From NCBI GenBank assembly GCA_026987055.1, contig JALSNL010000351.1, forward strand, positions 1 through 9,733: a stretch of 9,733 nt of DNA, read 5' to 3'. The notes below the pieces were generated by a model. That model was not told the DNA's origin, did not search any database, and saw only the letters and a list, made by a program, of their open reading frames with translations. Source of the stretch: Melioribacteraceae bacterium (lineage in GTDB: Bacteria; Bacteroidota; Ignavibacteria; Ignavibacteriales; Melioribacteraceae). A program made the translations under genes and the position numbers. Below, one piece after another: positions 1 through 6,072 of the stretch. Each line of letters begins with the position of its first letter. Position 1 is the stretch's first letter.

Positions 1-107
1 ATTTGGAAAGAATACTTTTACCTTACGACTGGGAAGAAGGAAGTTATCCGTTAAGAAAAGATTTTGAAACTCCGGAATTTTATAACGGAATGAGAATACC
101 TTATTAG
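1..107 (+). CDS. nuoC: NADH-quinone oxidoreductase subunit C (NuoC), C-terminal end only
   Basis: This is the last 34 codons of a gene that begins before the window; the frame starts at base 3 and ends with TAG at 105-107. The visible peptide reads LLPYDWEEGSYPLRKDF, then PEFYNGMRIPY. That is the well-conserved C-terminus of the 30-kDa subunit of complex I, where a W-E-G-x-PLRKD core is followed by a short tail. NuoC sits in the peripheral arm beside NuoD and NuoB and helps form the connecting module; it carries no cofactor. It is a separate protein here, not fused to NuoD as in E. coli or Bacteroides: a stop codon and 144 bases lie between it and nuoD. Identification rests on a short but diagnostic stretch and on the following nuo genes. 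Confidence 0.93.
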   Translation, partial: LERILLPYDWEEGSYPLRKDFETPEFYNGMRIPY

Positions 108-115
108 ATGTTGCA

Positions 116-129
116 AATGCTTCGGCATT
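116..129 (+). other. C(UUCG)G-capped RNA hairpin just after nuoC
   Basis: Bases 116-120 (AATGC) pair perfectly with 125-129 (GCATT) around a TTCG loop, giving a closing C-G pair and the exceptionally stable cUUCGg tetraloop in RNA. With A115 bulged out, C114-G130, G113-U131 and U112-A132 can extend the stem. It starts 8 bases after the nuoC stop. No T-run follows, so it does not look like an intrinsic terminator. A role in 3'-end protection or mRNA processing between nuoC and nuoD is an inference. Confidence 0.55.
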
Positions 130-201
130 GTAGTTAGAAATAAAATTTCAAAAAAATGATTTACGGATTAAAAACTAAATTAAGATAGATCAAAATTTAC
201 A

Positions 202-236
202 AAGATATGAGTCTTAAGTCTTGATACTCACATCTT
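202..236 (+). other. Imperfect inverted repeat upstream of nuoD
   Basis: Bases 202-212 (AAGATATGAGT) pair with 226-236 (ACTCACATCTT) as an 11-bp stem with one A-C mismatch (207/231) and a 13-base loop that contains the palindrome CTTAAG. The 3' arm ends 15 bases before the nuoD ATG. An A-run, not a T-run, follows, so it is not a terminator on this strand. It could be an RNA structure near the nuoD start or a DNA-binding site; the sequence does not decide between them. Confidence 0.4.
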
Positions 237-242
237 GATACT
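219..242 (+). repeat. Direct repeat TCTTGATACT x2 before nuoD
   Basis: The 10-mer TCTTGATACT occurs at 219-228 and again at 233-242, 14 bases apart; the second copy ends 9 bases before the nuoD ATG. A further TCTT at 212-215 keeps the same 7-base phase (212, 219, 233). It overlaps the inverted repeat at 202-236. Function is unknown; an operator-like site is possible. Confidence 0.5.
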
Positions 243-251
243 AAAAAAAAT

Positions 252-1367
252 ATGGCACTAAAAACCGAAGAAATGGTATTGAATATGGGACCTCAACATC
301 CGTCAACACACGGAGTTTTGAGGTTGGAACTAAAACTTGAAGGAGAATTAGTTCGCGATGTAAAACCGCATATCGGATATCTGCATAGATGTTTTGAAAA
401 ACATTGTGAAGCAATGTCCTACCCGCAAATTGTACCATACACAGATAGAATGGATTATCTTGCATCAATGTCCAATAACTTTGGCTATGCTGTTGCCGTA
501 GAAAGATTATTAGGTTTAGAAGTTCCCGAACGTGTTGAATACATTAGAGTTATAATGGCAGAGCTTCAAAGAATTGCATCTCACTTGGTAGCTTTGGGTA
601 CTTACGGAGTTGATATTGGAGCATTTACTCCATTCTTATACTGCTTTAGAGATAGAGAGAAAATTCTTACTATTTTCGAAGAAACCAGCGGTGCCAGATT
701 ACTATATAACTATATTTGGGTTGGCGGATTAGCTCAAGATATTCACCCCGATTTTGTTAGAAAAACAAAAGAATTTGTAAAATATTTCCGTCCTCAAATA
801 GAAGACTTGAACAATCTTTTGTCTTACAATAAAATTTTTATAGAAAGAACTGCAAATATCGGAATTTTACCTCAAGAAACGGCAATAAATTACGGAATAA
901 CCGGTCCGGTACTAAGGGCAAGCGGTGTTAAATGGGATTTAAGAAAAAACGATCCATATTCAATTTATAATAAATTCGATTTTAATATTCCTGTTGGCGA
1001 AGGAAAAATGGGAACCGTTGGAGATAGTTGGGATAGATATTATGTTAGAATTTTGGAACTTGAAGAAAGCTTAAAAATTATTGAACAAGCAATAGACCAA
1101 ATTCCCGAAGGAGATGTTAAAGCGGCAATACCAAGAAGAATAAAACCGCCCAAAGGAACAATTTATTCCCGTGTAGAAAATCCGAAAGGTGAACTTGGTT
1201 ATTTTATAGTAAGCGATGGAACTGCAAATCCGTTTAGAGTAAAAGTTAGGGCTCCATCATTTGTAAATATGGAAGTTTTCGGTGAACTTTGTAAAGGTCA
1301 CCTTGTTGCAGATGTTATTACAATTTTAGGTAGTCTTGATATTGTACTTGGAGAAATAGATAGATAA
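252..1367 (+). CDS. nuoD: NADH-quinone oxidoreductase subunit D (NuoD, 49-kDa subunit)
   Basis: A 371-residue soluble subunit of the peripheral arm. With NuoB and NuoH it forms the quinone-reduction site; the fold is shared with the large subunit of NiFe hydrogenases. The N-terminus carries the family signature [16 protein letters not shown] (12-27), then [12 protein letters not shown] (39-50) and the TDRMDYL segment (64-70). H20 and Y69 fit the quinone-headgroup ligands His38 and Tyr87 of the Thermus Nqo4 subunit, both with the same offset of 18. The C-terminus [12 protein letters not shown] is the usual ending. The ATG at 252 gives the expected N-terminus; the frame is closed upstream by TGA at 222-224, and the leader is a run of A with no Shine-Dalgarno. 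The stop codon overlaps the nuoH ATG by one base (TAATG), suggesting translational coupling. No nuoE, nuoF or nuoG follows. Identification is secure. Confidence 0.98.
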   Translation: MALKTEEMVLNMGPQHPSTHGVLRLELKLEGELVRDVKPHIGYLHRCFEKHCEAMSYPQIVPYTDRMDYLASMSNNFGYAVAVERLLGLEVPERVEYIRVIMAELQRIASHLVALGTYGVDIGAFTPFLYCFRDREKILTIFEETSGARLLYNYIWVGGLAQDIHPDFVRKTKEFVKYFRPQIEDLNNLLSYNKIFIERTANIGILPQETAINYGITGPVLRASGVKWDLRKNDPYSIYNKFDFNIPVGEGKMGTVGDSWDRYYVRILELEESLKIIEQAIDQIPEGDVKAAIPRRIKPPKGTIYSRVENPKGELGYFIVSDGTANPFRVKVRAPSFVNMEVFGELCKGHLVADVITILGSLDIVLGEIDR

Positions 1368-2437
1368 TGTATGAATTTTTAGAAAATATCGTAGGCAATC
1401 AAATAATTGCATATTTTATAGCGGCTGCGTTGCCTTTGTTTTTATTCATTTTGCCTTATGCTCTTATTGCGGTTTTGGCCGAAAGAAAAGTTTCCGCACA
1501 TATGCAGGATAGACTTGGACCAATGAGAGTTGGCTTTCACGGCATATTACAAACAATTGCAGATATTCTAAAGTTAATACAAAAAGAAGATATTATACCT
1601 TCTGCAGCCGATAAAAAATTATTTGTAACTGCTCCGTATATAATTTTTATGAGTAGTTTTGCTGTTTTTGCAGCTATTCCCTTTTCCAATTTTTTCATTG
1701 GTAGTTCAATTGATGTCGGTTTATTCTATATAATAGCAATATCAGGTTTTGTTGTTGCCGGTATTTTAATGGGAAGTTGGGCTTCTAATAATAAATATTC
1801 CTTACTTGGCGGAATGAGATCCGTTGCACAAATAATTAGTTACGAAATTCCTACTGCCATAGTTGTTTTAACCATGGTAATGTTAACAGGTTCGTTAAAT
1901 TTAGAAACAATAACAAATCAGCAAACCGCTTTTTTCTGGAATTGGAATATCTTTGGCGGTGCAGCAACCGGTATAACTAAAATTGTTTTAATACCGTTAA
2001 TGTTAGCAGCATTCATAATTATATTTATTAGTATGCTGGCAGAAGTAAACAGAACCCCTTTTGATATAGCTGAAGCAGAATCGGAATTGGTTTCGGGATT
2101 TCATACCGAATATACAGGAATGAGATTTGCCATGTTTTTCTTAGCAGAATATGCAAATATGCTTGCTGTTTCGTTAATTATATCGGCATTGTTTCTCGGT
2201 GGTTATAATTCGCCGTTCGGTTATTTAGGAAATTCTCTCGGTGTTGCTTGGTTAATTCCTATTGAACAAATGTTTTGGTTTACTTTTAAAGGCATTATTT
2301 TGGTAATTCTTCAAATGGTTTTAAGATGGACTTTACCAAGATTAAGAGTTGACCAATTAATGACTGTTTGTTGGAAATATTTAATTCCCTATTCAATAGC
2401 TATTTTATTAATTGTAGGATTTATTACAGTATTATAA
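1367..2437 (+). CDS. nuoH: NADH-quinone oxidoreductase subunit H (NuoH, ND1)
   Basis: A 356-residue integral membrane protein that docks the peripheral arm to the membrane arm and forms most of the quinone chamber. Visible family motifs are LAERKVSAHMQDRLGPMRVG (37-56), the cytoplasmic segment SLLGGMRSVAQIISYEIP (145-162) with E160, and AEVNRTPFDIAEAESE (225-240) followed by LVSGFHTEYTGMRF. The acidic loop in the last of these is thought to couple quinone chemistry to proton movement. The C-terminal motif RWTLPRLRVDQLM (320-332) is also intact. Hydrophobic segments run throughout, consistent with about eight membrane helices, and the length is usual for the family. The start overlaps the nuoD stop by one base, and nuoI follows after a single base, so the three genes are tightly linked. 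Nothing looks truncated. Confidence 0.98.
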   Translation: MYEFLENIVGNQIIAYFIAAALPLFLFILPYALIAVLAERKVSAHMQDRLGPMRVGFHGILQTIADILKLIQKEDIIPSAADKKLFVTAPYIIFMSSFAVFAAIPFSNFFIGSSIDVGLFYIIAISGFVVAGILMGSWASNNKYSLLGGMRSVAQIISYEIPTAIVVLTMVMLTGSLNLETITNQQTAFFWNWNIFGGAATGITKIVLIPLMLAAFIIIFISMLAEVNRTPFDIAEAESELVSGFHTEYTGMRFAMFFLAEYANMLAVSLIISALFLGGYNSPFGYLGNSLGVAWLIPIEQMFWFTFKGIILVILQMVLRWTLPRLRVDQLMTVCWKYLIPYSIAILLIVGFITVL

Positions 2438-2438
2438 T

Positions 2439-3047
2439 ATGAGACAATACTTAAAAAATACATGGGATGGTTTATGGACTGTACTTGTAGGTATGAAAAT
2501 TACACTCAAGCATATTTTTGTACCTTCCGTAACAATTCAATACCCTGATGTAAAACCGGTTTTGCCGGAAAGAGCTAGAAATAGACTATATGTTAATATG
2601 GCTGATTGTATCGGATGCTTGCAATGTGCTACTGCTTGTCCGGTTAATTGTATAGAAATTGAAACAGTAAAAGCAATTCCCGCTGACGGACCAAGAATTA
2701 CATCTAACGGGAAAAAGAAAGCTCTTTGGGTAACAAAATTTGATATTGATATTGCAAAATGTTGTTTTTGTTCTTTATGTACTTATCCGTGTCCTACAGA
2801 ATGTATTAAAATGACCGATGTTTATGAGTTTTCGGAATTTAACAGAGAAGACCTAGTCTATAATTTTGCTTCGCTTAATGAAAAAGAAATAGAAGAGAAA
2901 CAAAATAATTATAATAAGTTTATGGAAGAAAAAGCTGCGGCAAAAGAAGCAGCAGCAAAAGCTAAAGCAGAAGCTGCGGCAAAAAAAGCCGAAGAAGAAA
3001 AAGCTAATAATAAATCAAACGATAAACCGGAAGATAAAACCGAGTAA
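2439..3047 (+). CDS. nuoI: NADH-quinone oxidoreductase subunit I (NuoI), 2x[4Fe-4S], with charged C-terminal tail
   Basis: A 202-residue ferredoxin-like subunit that passes electrons through clusters N6a and N6b toward NuoB. Two complete C-x2-C-x2-C-x3-C-P motifs are present: C57, C60, C63, C67 and C108, C111, C114, C118. In the usual ferredoxin pattern the last Cys of each motif serves the other cluster. Extra cysteines occur at C71, C109 and C122. The N-terminal ~35 residues (LWTVLVGMKITLKHIF) match the membrane-surface helix of the family. From about residue 148 the protein continues as a hydrophilic Lys/Glu/Ala tail rich in AAAK-type repeats, ending KSNDKPEDKTE. The tail makes the protein longer than the usual ~160-180 residues; it is probably helical and carries no cluster motif. 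The start lies one base after nuoH; nuoJ follows after 9 bases. The enzyme part is certain; the role of the tail is unknown. Confidence 0.97.
   Translation: MRQYLKNTWDGLWTVLVGMKITLKHIFVPSVTIQYPDVKPVLPERARNRLYVNMADCIGCLQCATACPVNCIEIETVKAIPADGPRITSNGKKKALWVTKFDIDIAKCCFCSLCTYPCPTECIKMTDVYEFSEFNREDLVYNFASLNEKEIEEKQNNYNKFMEEKAAAKEAAAKAKAEAAAKKAEEEKANNKSNDKPEDKTE
2932..2984 (+). repeat. Internal repeat encoding the Ala/Lys-rich NuoI tail
   Basis: The 14-mer AAGCTGCGGCAAAA occurs at 2932-2945 and 2971-2984, 39 bases (13 codons) apart and in the same reading frame. GCA/AAA-rich codons lie between the copies and encode AAAKEAAAKAKAEAAAKK-type sequence. The in-frame spacing suggests that the tail grew by short tandem duplication or slippage. 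Confidence 0.6.
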
Positions 3048-3056
3048 AGTTTAATT

Positions 3057-3554
3057 ATGGGTATTTACGATATTATATTTTATTTATTTGCTGCAATTAC
3101 AATAGTTTCAGCTGCCATTGTTGTTAATACAAAAAATATTATTCATTCTGCTTTCAGTTTGCTTTTAACATTTTTTGGCGTTTCAGGTTTGTACGCATTG
3201 CTTGGAGCTGATTTTTTAGCTATTGTGCAAATAATGGTTTATGTTGGCGGTATATTGATTTTGTTGCTATTTGGTGTAATGTTAACTAATAAGATTACTA
3301 ATGTTGATATTAAAACCGGAGTACTTAATGTTATTCCGGCTATCTTAGGTTTAGGAATTTTCGGGGCGGTTTTAATTTTTATAGTTACATCTACCAATTG
3401 GCATGTTGAAAAATTAGTTATTCCAAAAACAACTACAAGTATGCTAGGGAACTTATTATTAACAGATTATGTTTTGGTTTTTGAATTATTAGCAATTTTA
3501 TTGTTAATTGCCTTAATTGGTGCCGCTTCTATTGCAAGAAGAGATAAAGAATAA
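3057..3554 (+). CDS. nuoJ: NADH-quinone oxidoreductase subunit J (NuoJ, ND6)
   Basis: A 165-residue membrane subunit located between the quinone chamber (NuoH) and NuoK. Its third membrane helix contains a pi-bulge thought to relay conformational or proton coupling. The family pattern is clear. It begins with a helix followed by VVNTKNIIHSAFSLLLTFFG (22-41). The hallmark GADFLAIVQIMVYVGGILIL follows at 50-69 and continues into LLFGVML. The closing segment LTDYVLVFELLAILLLIALI leads into GAASIARRDKE. About five hydrophobic helices are visible and the length is usual for bacterial NuoJ. It lies 9 bases after nuoI with no Shine-Dalgarno, and 29 bases precede the nuoK start. Confidence 0.96.
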   Translation: MGIYDIIFYLFAAITIVSAAIVVNTKNIIHSAFSLLLTFFGVSGLYALLGADFLAIVQIMVYVGGILILLLFGVMLTNKITNVDIKTGVLNVIPAILGLGIFGAVLIFIVTSTNWHVEKLVIPKTTTSMLGNLLLTDYVLVFELLAILLLIALIGAASIARRDKE

Positions 3555-3583
3555 ATCCATAAATATATATTAGGAATAAAACC

Positions 3584-3892
3584 TTGGAAGTTGGATTAAA
3601 TCATTTTTTAATAGTTAGTACAATTTTATTTTCATTTGGTCTTTACGGCATTGTAACCCGTAAAAATGCTATTATGGTTTTAATGGGTGTGGAACTAATA
3701 CTTAATGCTGCAAATATTAATTTTGTTGCATTTTCTTCTTTTGGTAATTTTGGTATTAACGGACAATTATATGCTCTTTTTGTAATTATTTTAGCTGCTG
3801 CCGAAGCAGCAATAGCTCTTGCAATTGTTCTTAATATATATAAAACGTTTTCTAAAGTTAATATTGACGAAATTAATAATCTTAAAGATTAA
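3584..3892 (+). CDS. nuoK: NADH-quinone oxidoreductase subunit K (NuoK, ND4L), TTG start
   Basis: A 102-residue, three-helix membrane subunit that links the quinone-proximal module to the pump subunits. E37 (in MGVELILNAANINF) and E74 (in AAAEAAIALAIVLNIY) match the two essential membrane glutamates of E. coli NuoK (Glu36 and Glu72). The conserved start region GLNHFLIVSTILFSFGLYGI and RKNAIMVLM (26-34) are also present. No ATG lies at the 5' end. TTG at 3584 gives the length and N-terminus expected for the family. The frame is open upstream only to TAA at 3560-3562, and the codons between offer no ATG or GTG. The gene is otherwise intact. nuoL begins five bases after the stop, so the two are probably translated together. 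Confidence 0.95.
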   Translation: MEVGLNHFLIVSTILFSFGLYGIVTRKNAIMVLMGVELILNAANINFVAFSSFGNFGINGQLYALFVIILAAAEAAIALAIVLNIYKTFSKVNIDEINNLKD

Positions 3893-3897
3893 AACTT

Positions 3898-6033
3898 ATG
3901 CTTGATACGAATATTATAAATATCTCACTAGTAATCTTACTATTACCGTTATTCGGTTTTATTACGGTCGTATTTTTCGGTAAAAGATTTTCCAAATTAT
4001 ATTTACTTGAAGTTGCAATTATTGTTGCTGCATTTATTCTATCTCTTTACGTAGGCTACACAAAGCTAACTACTTACTTACATCAAGATTTAAATTTTTC
4101 TTTTACTTGGATAGATTTTGGTAATGTTTTCGGCAAAGGAAGTATGCATATAGATTTGGGTATTAAATTAGATAACATTACGGTAATAATGCTTTTTGTT
4201 GTAACACTGATTAGTATGCTGGTTCATATTTTTTCCATGGCTTATATGGAAGGCGATAAAAGATTTTCGAGATATTATTCTTATCTGGGCATATTTACCT
4301 TTTCGATGTTAGGCATTGTCTTAACAGATAATTTACTAATGATGTACATCTTTTGGGAATTGGTAGGTTTATCTTCCTATTTGCTAATCGGGTTTTGGTA
4401 CGAAAAAAAATCTGCTTCCGATGCCGGCAAGAAAGCATTCTTAACCAATAGGGTTGGTGATATTGGAATGTTTATAGGTATTCTTATTTTATTTACAAAT
4501 TACAAATCATTCTCATTCGATTATATTTTTAATCAAATTTCAAACGGTGTTCTTCCTTTTGGCAGCGAAGCTTGGTTAACTGCCGCCGGAATACTTGTTT
4601 TTATGGGAGCTGTTGGTAAATCAGCTCAGTTCCCTCTTCATATTTGGCTGCCTGATGCAATGGAAGGTCCAACTCCGGTTAGTGCTTTAATCCATGCCGC
4701 AACAATGGTTGCCGCCGGTGTTTATTTGGGATTAAGAATTTTTGTTATGCTAACTGCAGATGCCATGCTTGTTATTGCCGTAATAGGAGCTTTTACTTCT
4801 TTCTTTGCCGCATCTATTGCTTTAACACAAAATGATATTAAAAAAGTTTTAGCGTATTCAACTGTTAGTCAACTTGGTTATATGGTTCTGTCAATTGGTG
4901 TTGGTGCTTATACTTTTGCATTTTTTCATCTTGTTACTCATGCTTTTTTTAAAGCTTGTTTATTCCTTGGTTCAGGTTCGGTTATTCATAGTATGCACCA
5001 CGAACAAGATATGCGTCAAATGGGCGGATTGAAAAAGAAAATGCCTATTACTTATGCCTCTTTTGTAATTTCATCATTGGCTATTTCCGGTATTCCTTTA
5101 ACTTCGGGCTTTTTAAGCAAAGACGGTATTTTAGCAGGCTCTTTAGCATTCGGTCATTTAACGGGACATTGGTTAATTCCTGCTCTTGGGTTCTTAGTAG
5201 CATTAATGACAGCATTTTATATGTTTAGGCTTGTATTAATGACTTTCCATGGAGAACCAAGGAACAAAGAAAAATATGACCATGCAAAAGAATCACCATT
5301 TGTAATGGTAATGCCATTAATAGTTTTAAGTTTACTTTCACTTTTCTTTTGGTACACACCTAATCCGGTTTCGCCGGAAGCAGGTTGGTTTGCCGGTTCG
5401 TGGGTTAAAACACCGCATACGGTTGTTCCGGAAACTTCACGCTTCAATTTTATGAAGTCGGATATTATGACTGAACAAGACCAAACAAGCGAGCATAACG
5501 AAAGCGGTAGTATAGTTGAACCGGAAGAAGAAGTTGTACATTCCGAAATGTATATGCATGCTATGCATTGGGCGCATTATCCTGCTATGATTTTATCGCT
5601 GGTTTTAGCAACACTGGGTATTTTATTAGCTTTTGTTATGTACCAATGGAAGAAAATTTCGCCCGATAAAGTTACTAATACATTTAATAAACTTAGGCTC
5701 TATAATGGTTCTTTAAACAAATGGTATGTAGATGAAATTTACAATTCAACATTTATAGGCGGAACAATGGTTTTATCCCGTTTTCTATCTTGGTTCGATA
5801 AATATATTGTTGATGGAATTGTAAACGGAACCGCAGCATTCACCAGAGTATTTTCCACAATAAGTGGTTATTTTGATACATACATTGTTGACGGACTTGT
5901 AAATGGAACTGCTTTTTTCAGTGGTTCTATTGGATTAGCTTTAAGAAAATTACAAACAGGAAAGGTTCAAACGTATATTGTTTTAGTTCTTTTTTCAGTA
6001 ATAATCTTATTTTACTTGATAGGACCTTTTTAA
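3898..6033 (+). CDS. nuoL: NADH-quinone oxidoreductase subunit L (NuoL, ND5), distal antiporter-like pump
   Basis: A 711-residue membrane protein, the distal ion-pumping subunit, related to Mrp Na+/H+ antiporters. The pump residues are present: E154 in YIFWELVGLSSYLLIGFW, K241 in GAVGKSAQFPLHIWLPD, H266 in SALIHAATMVAAG, K352 in HAFFKACLFLGSGSVIH, and K408 in SGFLSKDGIL. They match E. coli Glu144, Lys229, His254, Lys342 and Lys399. The protein is about 90 residues longer than typical NuoL (~610-630). Part of this is a hydrophilic stretch rich in Glu, His and Ser (about 503-558) before the penultimate membrane helix (562-583). Part is a duplicated segment in the lateral-helix region (633-648 and 659-674). 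The end LRKLQTGKVQTY followed by a final hydrophobic helix is typical. The start lies five bases after nuoK. The frame is uninterrupted. Confidence 0.98.
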   Translation: MLDTNIINISLVILLLPLFGFITVVFFGKRFSKLYLLEVAIIVAAFILSLYVGYTKLTTYLHQDLNFSFTWIDFGNVFGKGSMHIDLGIKLDNITVIMLFVVTLISMLVHIFSMAYMEGDKRFSRYYSYLGIFTFSMLGIVLTDNLLMMYIFWELVGLSSYLLIGFWYEKKSASDAGKKAFLTNRVGDIGMFIGILILFTNYKSFSFDYIFNQISNGVLPFGSEAWLTAAGILVFMGAVGKSAQFPLHIWLPDAMEGPTPVSALIHAATMVAAGVYLGLRIFVMLTADAMLVIAVIGAFTSFFAASIALTQNDIKKVLAYSTVSQLGYMVLSIGVGAYTFAFFHLVTHAFFKACLFLGSGSVIHSMHHEQDMRQMGGLKKKMPITYASFVISSLAISGIPLTSGFLSKDGILAGSLAFGHLTGHWLIPALGFLVALMTAFYMFRLVLMTFHGEPRNKEKYDHAKESPFVMVMPLIVLSLLSLFFWYTPNPVSPEAGWFAGSWVKTPHTVVPETSRFNFMKSDIMTEQDQTSEHNESGSIVEPEEEVVHSEMYMHAMHWAHYPAMILSLVLATLGILLAFVMYQWKKISPDKVTNTFNKLRLYNGSLNKWYVDEIYNSTFIGGTMVLSRFLSWFDKYIVDGIVNGTAAFTRVFSTISGYFDTYIVDGLVNGTAFFSGSIGLALRKLQTGKVQTYIVLVLFSVIILFYLIGPF
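5794..5919 (+). repeat. Duplicated segment in the NuoL lateral-helix region
   Basis: Residues 633-648 (FDKYIVDGIVNGTAAF, bases 5794-5841) and 659-674 (FDTYIVDGLVNGTAFF, bases 5872-5919) agree at 13 of 16 positions. The DNA agrees at 37 of 48 bases, and most differences are at third codon positions. The copies are 26 codons apart. Many NuoL proteins have only one such V-D-G-x-V-N-G motif before the final helix. The pattern suggests an old in-frame duplication kept under protein-level selection. Confidence 0.7.
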
Positions 6034-6072
6034 TTCAATTTTGATTTTAACTTAAATTAGGTAATTATAATA

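Noticed and set aside
108..137. A nine-codon frame starting ATG directly after the nuoC stop (TAGATG), encoding MLQMLRHCS
   Set aside because: It is very short and has no ribosome-binding signal. It is fully explained by the UUCG hairpin sequence that it contains, and there is nothing to support translation.
200..207. CAAAGATA, the reverse complement of a Bacteroidota-type -7 box (TAnnTTTG), pointing toward nuoC
   Set aside because: No matching TTTG -33 box lies at the right distance on the minus strand, and the promoter would drive transcription antisense to nuoC. A single 8-mer match in AT-rich DNA is expected by chance.
241..468. Minus-strand reading frame of 75 codons opposite the nuoD start
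   Set aside because: It overlaps the highly conserved nuoD N-terminus and shows no family motif; it is an antisense shadow.
1350..1354. GGAGA before nuoH as a Shine-Dalgarno sequence
   Set aside because: It sits 12 bases from the ATG, further than usual, and encodes conserved nuoD residues (L-G-E). The other genes also lack such a site, so it is probably coincidental.
5217..5447. Minus-strand reading frame of 76 codons inside nuoL
   Set aside because: It has no recognisable domain and lies fully within the nuoL coding sequence, whose frame is intact.
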